Origin: Planctomycetota bacterium
Lineage (GTDB): Bacteria; Planctomycetota; Planctomycetia; Pirellulales; UBA7805
Direction: 5' to 3'
Length of the DNA stretch: 54,762 nucleotides
NCBI GenBank assembly: GCA_003389215.1
Contig: QQVP01000129.1
Span: forward strand, 1 to 54,762
A model generated the notes under the pieces. That model saw only the letters and a list, made by a program, of their open reading frames with translations. It had not been told where the DNA came from and did not search any database. Position numbers and translations under genes: made by a program. Shown here piece by piece: positions 8,486-19,600 of this stretch (within the stretch, counting starts at the first letter, position 1; each line of letters starts with the position of its first letter).

Positions 8486-9003
8486 CTCTCGATTGAACGT
8501 GAGACGTGCCGGTGGTGCAAGTCGCATGGGCGGATTCGAACAGCATTTTGCGGCGCGCGACCCGTTTTGCTGCACTTGCCTAGACCGAGAATGGGCAAGA
8601 TTGAACGACCGGGGTCACAACCCCTGCCAACGCGCGTTTCAAAACGAGAAAGTACCGGGAGGCGGCCGCGACGCCTGTTCGATTTTGGTGAATTAGCTGG
8701 CGGCTTTGGTGAATTGCTTCACGGCACGAAGTCGATTTGGAAAGAGGCGGCTCTGCCGGTACGGGCGTGAAACGACGCGCACGGCACGGAGTCACACCGG
8801 TCGCTGTTCGGCGTGCTCGACCGTGCCGGTTGCCCGACAGCCCGGGGTCTCCTCACGACGCCGCGGAGACCGGGACGGCGGTCGACCGGATCCTCCGGAA
8901 CACCATCTGGATTTCGCATCCCGGCCGAATCGGTTACACTAACGGAAGCGTCTGCGACGGGGGCGTCGTTGTTCAGAATTTAGGATCGGGAGCAGGCAGT
9001 TCC
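8486..9003 (+). other. intergenic region between divergent genes
   Basis: This 518-base stretch separates the ABC transporter operon (minus) from the prepilin-like gene (plus). Apart from a possible plus-strand promoter at 8913-8940 and a small inverted repeat (GGGGT...ACCCC) near 8611, I see no gene or RNA here. Frames crossing it have Arg-rich, noncoding-like composition. Confidence 0.5.
8913..8940 (+). promoter_or_regulatory. possible promoter of the prepilin-like gene
   Basis: TTCGCA at 8913-8918 and TACACT at 8935-8940 are spaced 16 bases apart, each matching four of six bases of the sigma-70 consensus, and end 63 bases before the chosen start. Confidence 0.3.
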
Positions 9004-11982
9004 ATGTCCCTGGTGTCTTATACTCCGCTGGCAGTTCGTGATCGCAGGTCGCGGTCGCCCCAAGGTTTCACGTTGGTGGAACTGCTGATCGTGATTGCAA
9101 TCGTGATCATTCTCTTGGCGCTGTTGATCCCGACGGTCGGCCAGGCACTCTCCTCGCGGAAGACGACCCAGTGTGCCGGACATCTCAAGGAACTGGGCCT
9201 GGCCCTGAAGATGGCCGTCGACAACGGCGATACCGTCACGGCCGACGCCTGGACCACCGCGCTGTTGTCCTACGTCGGCAACAAGAACGACATCTTCCGC
9301 TGTCCCGAAGATGCGGTCGTCGGTGCGACGGTCAGCTACGGCATGAACCATCGGGCCTACCGCTTCGACGATGAAGACGGCGGCCGCATCGTGATGCTCG
9401 ATTACAAGAAACCGGTCGCCAAGCTGGTCGTCGACACGTTGGCCGAGCAGGATGAGTGGACGGAGGGCGGCGACGCGTTTGCGGCCCGACACGTGGGACG
9501 TCTGAACGCGCTGTTGCACAGCGGCGCGGTGAAGGAATACGAGCCGGAGACGATCGACCCGCGCGAGTGCGAGCTGTGGAAGCGGTACTGGCGGCCCTAT
9601 CGCGAGCGGCACGTCAACTTGGAAACCTGTGGCGGTACGGAGCCTCCCCCGGACGATCAAGATCCGCCCGCGGGCTACGACGAGCAGGACCAGAATCACA
9701 ACACCGTCTTCGATCCGCTCGATCCCAACAAGTGCGCCTATAGCGAACCGGAGATCCTGGACGACGACGACGCCGAGTTTGAGTGGGAGGAGTATATCCA
9801 GGTTATTCCCACTCCTTGGGGGAACATTGAGATCCCCTACGGCGACTGGGCACGCCAGACGCGGAATACCAACGTACCTAGCCAGAACCAATCGTTCGGT
9901 TACGAAGAAGATCGCTGGCGAGCGAGCGGCAATGGTGAAGCCGGCACTTCGGCGGCGTTTACGTTCGACATCGAGCCGGGCGATCACAACATCTGGCTGC
10001 ACTGGCTGGGGGGGGCGAGCCACTCCAGCGCCACGCCAATCCGCGTCTATGAAGGCGAAGTCGACCCGCAGCGACTGGTCCACGAAGAGTACGTCGACCA
10101 GAAGAACGATTCCGATGGTGAGCGGATTATCCTCAACAATAGCTTCACGTTCTGGTTTCCGCTCAACGGGGGCAACCCGATCACGGTGAACGACGCGAAC
10201 TTGATCGTCACCGTCTCGGCCGACACCCAGGGCACGACCGGCAACCCCGTGCTGGGCGGCAGCCAGCAGGTGGTGGCCGACGCGGTGCGGATCGCCTGCA
10301 CGACCGACCCGGCCTATTCGCCCGGTCGTTGTGTGAACGATCCGACGGGTCAAGAGATTGACGACGGCGCAGCGACGGCCACCAGCGGTTGGTCGTCCGG
10401 CGGCAGCGCCAATTCGCACGGGGGCGGTCACTTGGAAAAGGCGGCCGGCAACGGCGATGCCACCGTGTCGTACGAATTTCCCGATCAGCTCTCGGGGCTT
10501 TACCGGATCTGGCTGCGTTGGGATCCCGATCCCACTCTGGCGAGCGACGTGCCGGTCTCCGTCTACGAAGGGGACCGCTTGCTGAGAACGTTTACCTTCG
10601 ATCAAACCCAGGAGTACATGGGTGCCGATCTCAATGGCAACGGTGAAATGTGGTTCATGCTGGGCGACGTGGAGATTCGCAACGGCACGATTCGCGTGGT
10701 GGTCTCCGACGGGGCTTCAGGCGGAAAGGTGGTCGCCGACGGGGTCCGCATCCAGTGTGGCTATGGGGGACCCAGCCCCTGCGACCAGGAACTGTATGGC
10801 CGCTACTGTCGGCGCAACAATCCGGAATACTATGAGAACTCGGGGATGACCCAGGCCACCGAGGAAGCGGTCGCCCGGGGGATGGGCTGGATTGCCCGAC
10901 ATCAGCTTCCCAACGAAGGAACGGACGATCGCCCGTCGGCGGGCTGGAGCTTCGATCACACCCAGGGAACGGGTCCCTACGCAGACACCGACGGCTCGAA
11001 TTGTGGCATGCGTTGCCCCGGCCCTGGAAATCGGGCGCCGTTCACGGTGGCGGCGACGGGAATGGCCCTCTTGCCCTACTTCGGGACGGCGATGGGACCG
11101 ACAGACGGTACCTACGGCGACGTGATCTCTGCCGGAATCAACTATCTGCTCGATCACTTCGAGGGTCAGGGAAACGCGGGCCGCGTGACCTCCGGTGCTT
11201 TGGAATGGCATGGCCACGGGTATTTTCACGAGGGCGAGGGCTACGAGAACGCGATCGCCACGCTGGCGGTGATCGAGGCCCTTGGAGTTTGTCGACAAAC
11301 GGGCTTCGGGGATTACGTCGATGAGGGTGAGTTGACGCAAGCCGCGACGGCGTTGATGCGGCGCTTGATCTACTGCCAGGACGAGCATGGCTCGGGTGCC
11401 TGGCGTTATATTTGCGGCGGGGACGACGACATGTCGGTGTTGGTCTGGAATCTGCAGACCCTGCGGGGTGCCGCCGCTGCCGGTTTGGACTACGAAGCGA
11501 TGGCCGACTACGGCGTCATGGACAAGGTACGCGAGTACCTGCGGTACCGCGTCGCGGAGCAGGACAGCATCGTTGTTGACGAGTACGGGGAGTATGGAAC
11601 GAATTACCGGTATCGATGGGCAGAGTACTACTCCGGCGGAAACCACTTCGCAGGTTTTGCCCACGCTCTCTCGGGAGCCCAGCTTCAGTCGGCAGGGTTG
11701 CAACAAGTCGCTGATTTTTCAACCGGCTATTTCGGATCGGGATCGTACAAGACCTACTACGTACATCATTTTCTCCGCCAATCGGGCGGAGCTCGCTGGA
11801 CGGACTGGGACACCAGGATGAAGGCCTTCTTAACCGAATCGCAAGAAAGCGATCCGGACTCGCACCTGTACGGCAGCTGGGGTGAGGGAGGGAAAATCAC
11901 GGCAGAATGCGGACGGCTTTGGGACACCGTGTCGGGGACGTTGCGGCTGGAAGAATACTATCGCCATTCGACGGGTTTCTAA
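9004..11982 (+). CDS. large prepilin-like protein with golvesin-like repeats and a terpenoid-cyclase-like toroid
   Basis: A 992-residue protein when started at ATG 9004 (GGGAGCAGGCAG upstream); the frame extends to 8737 but that part looks noncoding. Residues 21-45 are a type IV prepilin / general-secretion pseudopilin signal, [20 protein letters not shown], cut after Gly by a prepilin peptidase. A short pseudopilin-like domain follows, ending near a His-Ser-Gly segment as in planctomycete H-X9-DG proteins. Two similar beta-sandwich domains (about residues 292-435 and 445-588) each end in [16 protein letters not shown], as in golvesin/Xly-type domains. Residues about 612-985 look like an alpha/alpha toroid of the prenyltransferase/squalene-cyclase type, with repeated GWxxx[15 protein letters not shown] and [14 protein letters not shown] helices. 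It is probably exported and surface-anchored. The combination is unusual and no enzymatic role can be assigned. Confidence 0.8.
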   Translation: MSLVSYTPLAVRDRRSRSPQGFTLVELLIVIAIVIILLALLIPTVGQALSSRKTTQCAGHLKELGLALKMAVDNGDTVTADAWTTALLSYVGNKNDIFRCPEDAVVGATVSYGMNHRAYRFDDEDGGRIVMLDYKKPVAKLVVDTLAEQDEWTEGGDAFAARHVGRLNALLHSGAVKEYEPETIDPRECELWKRYWRPYRERHVNLETCGGTEPPPDDQDPPAGYDEQDQNHNTVFDPLDPNKCAYSEPEILDDDDAEFEWEEYIQVIPTPWGNIEIPYGDWARQTRNTNVPSQNQSFGYEEDRWRASGNGEAGTSAAFTFDIEPGDHNIWLHWLGGASHSSATPIRVYEGEVDPQRLVHEEYVDQKNDSDGERIILNNSFTFWFPLNGGNPITVNDANLIVTVSADTQGTTGNPVLGGSQQVVADAVRIACTTDPAYSPGRCVNDPTGQEIDDGAATATSGWSSGGSANSHGGGHLEKAAGNGDATVSYEFPDQLSGLYRIWLRWDPDPTLASDVPVSVYEGDRLLRTFTFDQTQEYMGADLNGNGEMWFMLGDVEIRNGTIRVVVSDGASGGKVVADGVRIQCGYGGPSPCDQELYGRYCRRNNPEYYENSGMTQATEEAVARGMGWIARHQLPNEGTDDRPSAGWSFDHTQGTGPYADTDGSNCGMRCPGPGNRAPFTVAATGMALLPYFGTAMGPTDGTYGDVISAGINYLLDHFEGQGNAGRVTSGALEWHGHGYFHEGEGYENAIATLAVIEALGVCRQTGFGDYVDEGELTQAATALMRRLIYCQDEHGSGAWRYICGGDDDMSVLVWNLQTLRGAAAAGLDYEAMADYGVMDKVREYLRYRVAEQDSIVVDEYGEYGTNYRYRWAEYYSGGNHFAGFAHALSGAQLQSAGLQQVADFSTGYFGSGSYKTYYVHHFLRQSGGARWTDWDTRMKAFLTESQESDPDSHLYGSWGEGGKITAECGRLWDTVSGTLRLEEYYRHSTGF

Positions 11983-12100
11983 GGGGCGACTCGATCCGCG
12001 GGAGCGCCGGCGCAAGCGCCTCACCGGTCGCGTGGTACTGTCTTCAGCCTAAAAACGCCGAGCCCTTCTCGACCACTTCCACTTGGCAGACAAGAATCGC

Positions 12101-13030
12101 ATGCACTTCGCTGATCGAGTATCGCGGTTCTGGGCAAACAACTCGCCAAACGCTGCGCTCCGCCCACTTTACGGTCTTCGCCGCCTGGCGGTCTGTCTCG
12201 CGCTGATGGGTGGTTTGACCGGCTGCTCGGATGACTCAAGCTGGAATGAGGACGCCGCCCGACGCGTCGACTTTTCCTTCAGCGAGGAAGAACAGGAAGT
12301 CGTGGCCCGGATCAACGCGATCGACCCGCTGGCCCAAGTGGTCCCCCTTCCGCCACAGGGCAGTGAAGAGCAAGGCACGCAGGCCGCGGTTGCTGAGTTT
12401 GCCCTCAATTCCGACACCTGGGAGTTCGCGTTCGAGGACGCGCTCGCCGAACTCAATCAGCTCCGCCCGATCGTGGGCCTGCAACTCAGGGTTGGCAACT
12501 TGCGCGACGCCGACCTGAAGTTGCTGTCGCGTTTTGATCGCTTGCGCAATCTGACGATTTCGAGCCCCGAAGTCACCGATCAATCCCTGAAGTTGATCGG
12601 GGCAATCCGCTCGCTTCATCAGCTCGGCCTGCCTGGCTGTCGCATTACTGACGAGGGGATATCCAGCCTGGCCGAACTGGATCAACTGCGCATCCTCATC
12701 CTCAGCAGAACGGAAGTTACAGGCGAGGGACTGGCGTCGCTCGCGGCCAGCAGTCGGATCGAAACACTGCATCTGAGCGAATCGCCGGTAGACGACGCGG
12801 GACTAGCCGAGATCGGTCGGCTCAAGGACCTTGAGTTGCTCTTTCTCGACGGAACGCAGATTACGGACACCGGCCTGCTTCACTTGAAACAACTCAAGGA
12901 CCTCCGCACGCTCAACGTCTCGAACACCCAGGTAACGCGTCAGGGCGTCGCGGAATTGCAACGGTTTCTGCCGAATCTTCACGTGGTGCAAGGCACGATC
13001 AATCGGGACGCGCGGCGAGGTCGGAACTGA
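12101..13030 (+). CDS. leucine-rich-repeat lipoprotein
   Basis: A 309-residue protein. It begins with a basic N-terminus, a hydrophobic stretch and the lipobox LTGC with Cys42, so it is probably a secreted lipoprotein. Residues about 150-300 form roughly six leucine-rich repeats of about 24 residues with the pattern LxxLxLxxxxITDxGLxxLxxLxxL; examples are LPGCRITDEGISSLAEL and LDGTQITDTGLLHLKQL. Such repeats usually mediate protein binding. The ATG at 12101 is preferred; a TTG at 12083 in the same frame is possible. Neither has a good ribosome-binding site. It lies 118 bases after the prepilin-like gene and may be co-transcribed with it. Confidence 0.85.
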   Translation: MHFADRVSRFWANNSPNAALRPLYGLRRLAVCLALMGGLTGCSDDSSWNEDAARRVDFSFSEEEQEVVARINAIDPLAQVVPLPPQGSEEQGTQAAVAEFALNSDTWEFAFEDALAELNQLRPIVGLQLRVGNLRDADLKLLSRFDRLRNLTISSPEVTDQSLKLIGAIRSLHQLGLPGCRITDEGISSLAELDQLRILILSRTEVTGEGLASLAASSRIETLHLSESPVDDAGLAEIGRLKDLELLFLDGTQITDTGLLHLKQLKDLRTLNVSNTQVTRQGVAELQRFLPNLHVVQGTINRDARRGRN

Positions 13031-13552
13031 TCGAATCGGTTGGTTGATAAGCGGTTGCAGCGCCGCGGACCCTCCGAACGAGGGAAGGCCGCCCCGGCTT
13101 CGTTGGGTCCCGGCGGGTAACTTTTTCTCGTGACCGAGGTCGGCCGCCGTGCTAGACTGGGGCCGGCTTGAATCGAGCTGGCGAGGCACGACGAGCTTCA
13201 ACGCGATTCGTGCACGCCCCCGGCGAGTCGCGCCGCTTCATCAGCAAGTCGCGCGTGGCTCGTAGCGATCGCTGCCCCCCGACGTAGCGGATCACGGGTC
13301 GAGTCGAGCCATCGCGACGCGTCGTGCGTGCCGGAGGCGCGGCGAAAAGGTACGGGCAAAGTGGACCGTTCGGTCGGAAGGCAGCCGGACGGGAACGTTG
13401 CGGAGAAAAGGCCGTCGAGGTCCGCAGGGATTGTTGCGGAGCAAACATACGGGATCCGCCCCGTCGCAGCTGGTAATTGGGAACCAGGGCGGCCCGCGGG
13501 CTGGGTTCTCGTCGAACTCCGTGTGATATGGCCCCGTTGTTGAGAACCGCCC
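13031..13552 (+). other. intergenic region, no supported gene
   Basis: A 522-base gap between two plus-strand genes. Minus-strand frames crossing it (for example 13198-13824) run antisense into the LEPR-XLL gene and have noncoding composition. A TAGACT at 13153-13158 resembles a -10 element, but it is about 400 bases before the next start. I see no terminator hairpin or RNA gene. Confidence 0.4.
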
Positions 13553-16234
13553 ATGCCGCGTCGCCTTCGAGGACGCAGCGCGCGACGTAGCTCGCGCACC
13601 CCGATCGGTGTGTCGTCGCGTTCTGCCACGAGTCGTGGCCCGCGTGGCGTGACGAATGTCGCGCTACGCCTGGAGTCGCTTGAGCCAAGGCTGCTCCTCT
13701 CCGCCAGCGACCCGGAGTTGCCCCAGTCGACGGCCGTCGGCGACGACGACTTGATCGTGGCCGATCGTTCGACGAGCGACGCTTCGACTTCGAGCCAACC
13801 GGTTTCGTTGGCGGCCAGCAGCACGACTCACATCGTCCTCGCCGGCGACGATCTGCAGGCGGTCATCGACGCGGCGGTGCCGGGCGACACCATCGAACTG
13901 CAGGCGGGCGCCACTTTCACCGGCAACTTCACGCTACCGAACAAGGTCGGCGCGGGCTGGATAACCATCCGCGGTTCCGCCCACGCATCCTTGCCGACAG
14001 GTCGGGTGACGGCGGCCGACGCCGCGTTGATGCCGAAGCTGGTCACGCCCGACAACGGGGCCGCGCTGCGTGTCCAGTTTGGCGGACACCACTATCGCAT
14101 CGAAGGGATCGAGATCACCTCGACCGCGCCGGTCACCCAGGCGCTCGTCCAGATCGGCTATCAGGGAGCGTATCCCTCAGTCGTCAGTGAATTCGCCAGC
14201 AACATTACCATCGACCGATCGTACATCCATGCCCAGGGCGACAACCAGGTCATTCATGCCATCGATGCTTCGGGCGAGAACATTACGCTGACCAACTCGG
14301 AAGTCTCGAACATCAAGGCGATCGGTGCCGATTCGCAGGCGTTCTACTCCGGCATCGGGCTGTCTGGCTATACGATTGAGAACAACTTTCTCGAGGCCTC
14401 AGGCGAGAACATTCTATTCGGCGGATCGAACCTGACGCTCGGCCCATTCGTGCCGAGCTACATCCTGATTCGTGGCAACTCGATCAGCAAACCGAACTCA
14501 TGGCGAAGCGATCATCCCGATTTCGCGGGAACCGAATGGACCGTCAAGAACCTGATCGAGTTCAAGGCGGGTCGCAACGTCATCGTTGATGGCAACGTGG
14601 TCGAGAACAACTGGGTCCAGGCTCAAAACGGCACCGGCATTCAGATTCTCTCCCGGAACGCGGAGGTCGAAAACGTCTTCATTTACGACAACGTCTTTCG
14701 CAATATGCGATCGCTCCTGTCGATTGCGCCGCAGATGTTTCCACTAAACAACATCACGTTCGAGAATAACCTGGCGTACGACATCGAACACAACCTGTTT
14801 TCGATCGTTTCCGGCCCCACGTTTGCCGCCTCGGTCGACAATGTCACCATCCGCAACAACACGGCCCTGTTTGGCGCGGACGCGACCAACGGCCTCGGCA
14901 ACGCCAATCTGTTCCTCGGCGATACGACGACCGTCGTCAGCAATTTTCGATACGAGGACAATATCCTGGGTGCCGGCGAATTCGGCATCGCCAGCACGTC
15001 GCAGACCGTCGGTTTGCCCTCGATTCAGTACTTTGCCGACGGTTTCAACGTACTGGGCAATCAGGTCGTCGGGGCTCCGTCACAAACGGCGGCCACAACC
15101 TACGCGCTCGGAAATCCGCACAGCCAGGGCGCCGACTACTACGGCGATTTCTCGCTCTGGACCGACGTCGCCGCGATGGGCTTTGCCAACCATGACTTGC
15201 TGGTGCCCGAGCACTTCGACCTCAGCGGAAATCCAGGTCTGGCTGGCAAAGGTGCCGACATCGCGGCGATCCTGGCGGCCATCGATTTGCCACCGGCGGT
15301 CGCGCGGATTTCCGCGAACGGACAAACCGCCTACGAGATCAACGACATCACGGCTTCTAGCAACGGACTGTTCGAGTTGAAGATCGAGTTCTCGCGCCCC
15401 GTCGTCTTCGCCGCGACGGACGTGAGTGTCCAGGAGGTCACGTTTCCCGGCGGTGTGGAAACGCTCGGCAATGTGGTTGCTGTTCAAAGCGTGACAGGAA
15501 GCGGCACCGACACGATGACGCTAACTTTCGCTCCCGGTACGGTCGTCGATACCTGGGTCCAGGTGACGCTGCACGACACGATCGTTGACCTGGCCGGTGA
15601 AGCGCTCGACGGTGAGTCGACCGCCATCGGACCTGGTTTAAGTGTGCTCGCGGACGCCGACGCGGACCTTCCCACCGGCAACCACCTGGAGGGCGGCAAC
15701 ACGATCTTCTACAGCGGCAACCTGGTCGGCGATCTGGACGGCAGTGGCAGCGTTGCGGTCACCGACATCCTGACGGCCTTCTCGAACACCACAGGTCCCA
15801 ACCCCGCGCCGCCGAATCCTCCCTTCGGCATGGCGGAGTTCCAAGGCGATTTCGACGGCGACACCGATATCGACGTATCGGACCTGCTGGTTCTCTTCAC
15901 GGTCAACGGCAATTCGCTCGATCCGCTCGTCTTGCCGGGCGGCGGATTGCCGCTGGCCGGCTTCGTCGGCGCCCCGACGGGAGCGCCGCTCGGCGGGGCG
16001 CTCGCGCTCGCGGAATCAAGTGTTCATCAAACAATGACGTCGTCGTCGCAGAGCATCTCGACGACATCGTCGTCTCCGCAGTCCGCCGCGCCGGACTTCG
16101 GCGATGAAGAAGCGACCGCGGGGCCGCCAGCGGCGGGTCGACTCGACTCCCAGCTCGTCGATGCGGCCTTGGACGACGACGCTGTGGACGATGACGGCGA
16201 CGAAGATCCGCTCGCCGTCTCGTTCGGTCTGTAG
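13553..16234 (+). CDS. secreted LEPR-XLL beta-helix protein with dockerin-like repeats
   Basis: An 893-residue exported protein. The Arg-rich N-terminus leads to LESLEPRLLLSA at residues 40-51, the LEPR-XLL signature found at the N-terminus of large planctomycete surface proteins. Residues about 85-520 are rich in N-I-T-I/N-V-x-I-D-N patterns and begin DDLQAVIDAAVPGDTIELQAG, typical of right-handed parallel beta-helix (pectate-lyase-like) proteins. A beta-sandwich-like stretch follows. Residues about 722-786 hold two calcium-binding dockerin-type loops, GDLDGSGSVAVTDIL and GDFDGDTDIDVSDLL. The C-terminus is Ser/Asp-rich and acidic. It is probably a cell-surface or extracellular polysaccharide-binding or -degrading protein. 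No catalytic residues can be assigned. The start has only a weak ribosome-binding site. Confidence 0.85.
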   Translation: MPRRLRGRSARRSSRTPIGVSSRSATSRGPRGVTNVALRLESLEPRLLLSASDPELPQSTAVGDDDLIVADRSTSDASTSSQPVSLAASSTTHIVLAGDDLQAVIDAAVPGDTIELQAGATFTGNFTLPNKVGAGWITIRGSAHASLPTGRVTAADAALMPKLVTPDNGAALRVQFGGHHYRIEGIEITSTAPVTQALVQIGYQGAYPSVVSEFASNITIDRSYIHAQGDNQVIHAIDASGENITLTNSEVSNIKAIGADSQAFYSGIGLSGYTIENNFLEASGENILFGGSNLTLGPFVPSYILIRGNSISKPNSWRSDHPDFAGTEWTVKNLIEFKAGRNVIVDGNVVENNWVQAQNGTGIQILSRNAEVENVFIYDNVFRNMRSLLSIAPQMFPLNNITFENNLAYDIEHNLFSIVSGPTFAASVDNVTIRNNTALFGADATNGLGNANLFLGDTTTVVSNFRYEDNILGAGEFGIASTSQTVGLPSIQYFADGFNVLGNQVVGAPSQTAATTYALGNPHSQGADYYGDFSLWTDVAAMGFANHDLLVPEHFDLSGNPGLAGKGADIAAILAAIDLPPAVARISANGQTAYEINDITASSNGLFELKIEFSRPVVFAATDVSVQEVTFPGGVETLGNVVAVQSVTGSGTDTMTLTFAPGTVVDTWVQVTLHDTIVDLAGEALDGESTAIGPGLSVLADADADLPTGNHLEGGNTIFYSGNLVGDLDGSGSVAVTDILTAFSNTTGPNPAPPNPPFGMAEFQGDFDGDTDIDVSDLLVLFTVNGNSLDPLVLPGGGLPLAGFVGAPTGAPLGGALALAESSVHQTMTSSSQSISTTSSSPQSAAPDFGDEEATAGPPAAGRLDSQLVDAALDDDAVDDDGDEDPLAVSFGL

Positions 16235-16423
16235 CGGCTGCAACGCCTGCGTCGGCCCCTCGGCTGCCGCCCTGCTTCGTCGAACCGGCTTTCTGCCCGA
16301 CACGCTGCGGAGACACCTATGCTTGTAAGGTGCCTAGGCACATCGCGCTCGCGAGAAGCGACGCGCCCCGCCCGACCATGAAGGTCACTCGCCGCTAGCC
16401 CCAGGCAAGAACGGGAGAAGGTT

Positions 16424-16567
16424 ATGGTTCGCTCTCGAAGAGCACGTCATCGTGCCGAGTCGATGCTGACCGAGAAGATGCGATCTCTGGAAGTCGACAA
16501 GCGACGCATCCGCGAATTCTCCGCCAAGGTCGGTCGCCTCAAGGCGGAGATTCTGGGCAGTCGCTGA
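16424..16567 (+). CDS. 47-residue basic coiled-coil protein
   Basis: A short ORF with an excellent ribosome-binding site: GGGAGAAGG, three bases before the ATG at 16424. The product begins MVRSRRARHRAES and continues with a heptad-like helix (EKMRSLEVDKRRIREFSAKV, then GRLKAEIL). It is strongly basic and probably one long helix. It sits between the LEPR-XLL gene and the convergent PVC dehydrogenase gene. It resembles no named family that I recognise; nucleic-acid binding or a structural role is possible but unproven. Confidence 0.55.
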   Translation: MVRSRRARHRAESMLTEKMRSLEVDKRRIREFSAKVGRLKAEILGSR

Positions 16568-16625
16568 GCACGTCCGCCTCAACACCGCACCGCGACGGTC
16601 CGCCCTGGCCGACGCGCGGCTCCCG

Positions 16626-19600
16626 CTACATCCCTTCGGCCAATAGATAGGCCAGAATGTCGCGCAGCTCCTCGGGCGTTTTCACCAGGCCGGCCGGCAT
16701 CGGCGACTGCGACGTCTCCTCGCGCTCCTCGATTGCGGACTTCTCGACGACGACGATCTTCGCGTCGCCCTGCAGCAGCTCGATCCGATTCGCGTCCTCG
16801 CGCAGCACCAGCCCGCGATGTTGCCGCCCGTCGCGATCGACGATCAAGGTGGCTCGGAACAGCGGCGAGACATTGCGGCTCGGCACCAGGACCGACTCGG
16901 CCAGATACTCGGGCGAGAATCGGGCTCGTGCATCGGCCAGGCTGGGCCCCCCGGCGACCGGCACGTCGCCCCGCGTGGCGTGGCACTTGTTGCAGCCGAT
17001 GCTGGTAAACAATTGGCGTCCGCGGGCCACATCGCCATCGGCGACCGCGCCGACCCAGTCGTACTCGAAGAATACGGCCGGCACCGCGGCCTCCCCCGCC
17101 TGCAGGGCGGCTTCGAGCCGCGCGGCCAGCGTCTGTTCTTCGGCCGAAGGAACCCGAGCGACCACCGGCTCAAGCGACCGAATGGCCAGTGGCGGCGGGC
17201 CTTCGCCGCTGTCGATCAACCGCAGCAAGATGGTATTGCTGCCGGCCCGTAACTTGATTGGCAGCGCGCTCTGCATCTTCTCGATCCGCTGACGAGGTTC
17301 GACGTTGTTCGCCCGGGCCCAACGAAACCAGATTGGCGAAGACCAGACGACCGACCCGTTGTGCCAGACGCGGACCCAGCTCTTGGCACCGACGTCGAGC
17401 TCGATCGTCTGCTGCTGACCGCTCTCGATCTGAAAGTAGACGTACGCCGACTGTTGCGGATCGGCCGGCAAGTCTTCGGCCAGCGAGAACTGACCCTCGC
17501 CGTCGCGGTTTCGACGCGACCAGACGAGCGGACCGCGGCCGCTGTCGTACGACTCGGCCAGGTCGATCGGCCGCTGCTCCGGTCCAAAGCCCGGTCCAAA
17601 AACGTCGCCGCTGTCGCGCACCGGTCGGTTAGGAAACGGCCCGCAGGTCGCGACTTCGGCAACCGGCTGCCACGGCTGACCGGTCAGCCGCGAACGCTCC
17701 GAGGCGGCGCGGACCCGCGATACCGCGGCGTTGCTTCGCTCGTCGTCCAAGAGGTTCAAGAAGGTGGCCGCCTGCAGTCGTACGATCTCATCGTCATCTT
17801 CCAGTCGCGCCAGCAGCAGGGCGAAGAGTCGCTGCTGGTCGGGACCGCGCGGCGCGTGCTTCCAAAAGTCCTTGATGCGATACGTACCAATGCGACCCGC
17901 GTCGCGCAGGTCGACCGCTTCGCCGTCGAGATTCACGACCGGCCCGCGCGGATCGCCCAGCGGTGCCTCGTCGGGCAGCGGAGCGGTAGCCGGGCGCACC
18001 GTCAGGCGTCGCCCGGTGGCCAACACGCCCGCCAGGCGCCGCCGCGGATCGCTCGCTTCACAGAGTTTGGCCAACTCAGCGGGCGGTAGCTTTGCGACCA
18101 ACAGCCGGACGGCCGTCTGACGCAGATAGGAGTCGTCACTCACCGCCGGCCCGGAGAGCACGTCGGCAGGCACGCCGTCGAAGCGAAACAGACCTTCGAG
18201 CGCCGCGAGCTGCACACGCGGGTGCTCATCGGCGAGTCCCTCGACGAACATCGCTTGCATCGCTCCCAGCTCCGAATACTCGGCCAGCGCTCGATAGACC
18301 TGCTGCCGCACCTCTGGGCGCGCACTCGCGCGGGCCTTGGCGAGTGCCGTCGTCGCCTCGGGCGTGCGACTCGCCGCCGCCAGGTGGACCAGGTGAATCA
18401 GCCGTGGCGAGTCCGCCTTCTCGACCTCCAGCCGGGCCGCCGCCTCTTCGAGGATCGGGCCGCCGCGCCGGTTCAGCTCGACGTGGGCCCGGTAACGCCG
18501 CCACCAGTGATCCGACTTGAGCTCGTCGAACAGGCGATCGACGCTGGCGGCAACGGCATCGTACGAATCGAATAGATACGGGGCCGCATCGTCCGACCCG
18601 GTGATCATGACCAGGTCGCTCTTGTAGGTGGGCGAGCCTTCGTTATGCCGCATGTAGGAGATCGTCGCGAATAGCCGGCCGCCGCGACCAACGCTCACGC
18701 CGACCGGGCGCACCAGGTCGCGACCCTGCACGACATCGAGCTCCCGCGTACGAAAGCTGGCACCCCGGTCGAGCAGCGGATAGCGGGTCACCTTGCGGGC
18801 GCCCCAGCGAGCGACCACGAGATTGTGGCGAAAACGTTCCGGCAATTGCGGCTCGTTGTAATAGGTCTGGCCGACCGGCACGGCGCGACCCATGCCTTCG
18901 AACATCGTCCGGACGATGTCGCGGCGCTGCGGCGTCTTGAACATCATCCAACCCCGCGGCCAACCGAGGTCCGCGCCCGGCGTCAGATGCAACAGCCGAC
19001 CCGGCACGTAGCCGATCGGATTGCCCTCGTGATCGTTGTCGTTGGTGAACAAGTTGAAGTGCTCGTCGAAGGCGAGCCCGCACGAATTGCGGAGGCCGGT
19101 GGCCACCACTTGCAGGCGGGTTCCGTCGGGCCGCAGGCGAAAGGCCCCGCCGACACCGTTCCAGTGCATCCGCGTGCCCTCAGGTTGGCTGAAGTAGGTC
19201 CAATAGCCCCAGTGGTCGGGCCGTACGGGATCGAGCAGGTACCAGGTCGGATCGCCCGTGACGAGATACAGATCGTCCTCAGGACCCCAAGCCAGTCCAT
19301 GAAAACACTGATGCACGTGCCCCAGCGGAATGCCCCACATCAATCGCCTGGCGGTCAGACCTTCGCGCTTTACCCGGGCGTCCTTGACGACGTAGAGCGC
19401 GCTCATGGTAAGGACATAGATGTCGTCACCTCGAATGGCCAGATCGTAGATCCAGGTGTGATTCGGAAACCGATAGAGCAGCTGCCGCTCGCCATAGAGC
19501 GGACCGTCGACGGCATCCTGTCGCGGCTCGTACACGAACAGGGCCTCGCGACCGCCGACAAACAGTCGCCCCGTGGTGTCGTGACGATGACTCAGAAACG

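Noticed and set aside
13198..13824. 208-residue minus-strand frame
   Set aside because: It overlaps the N-terminus of the LEPR-XLL protein and has noncoding composition.
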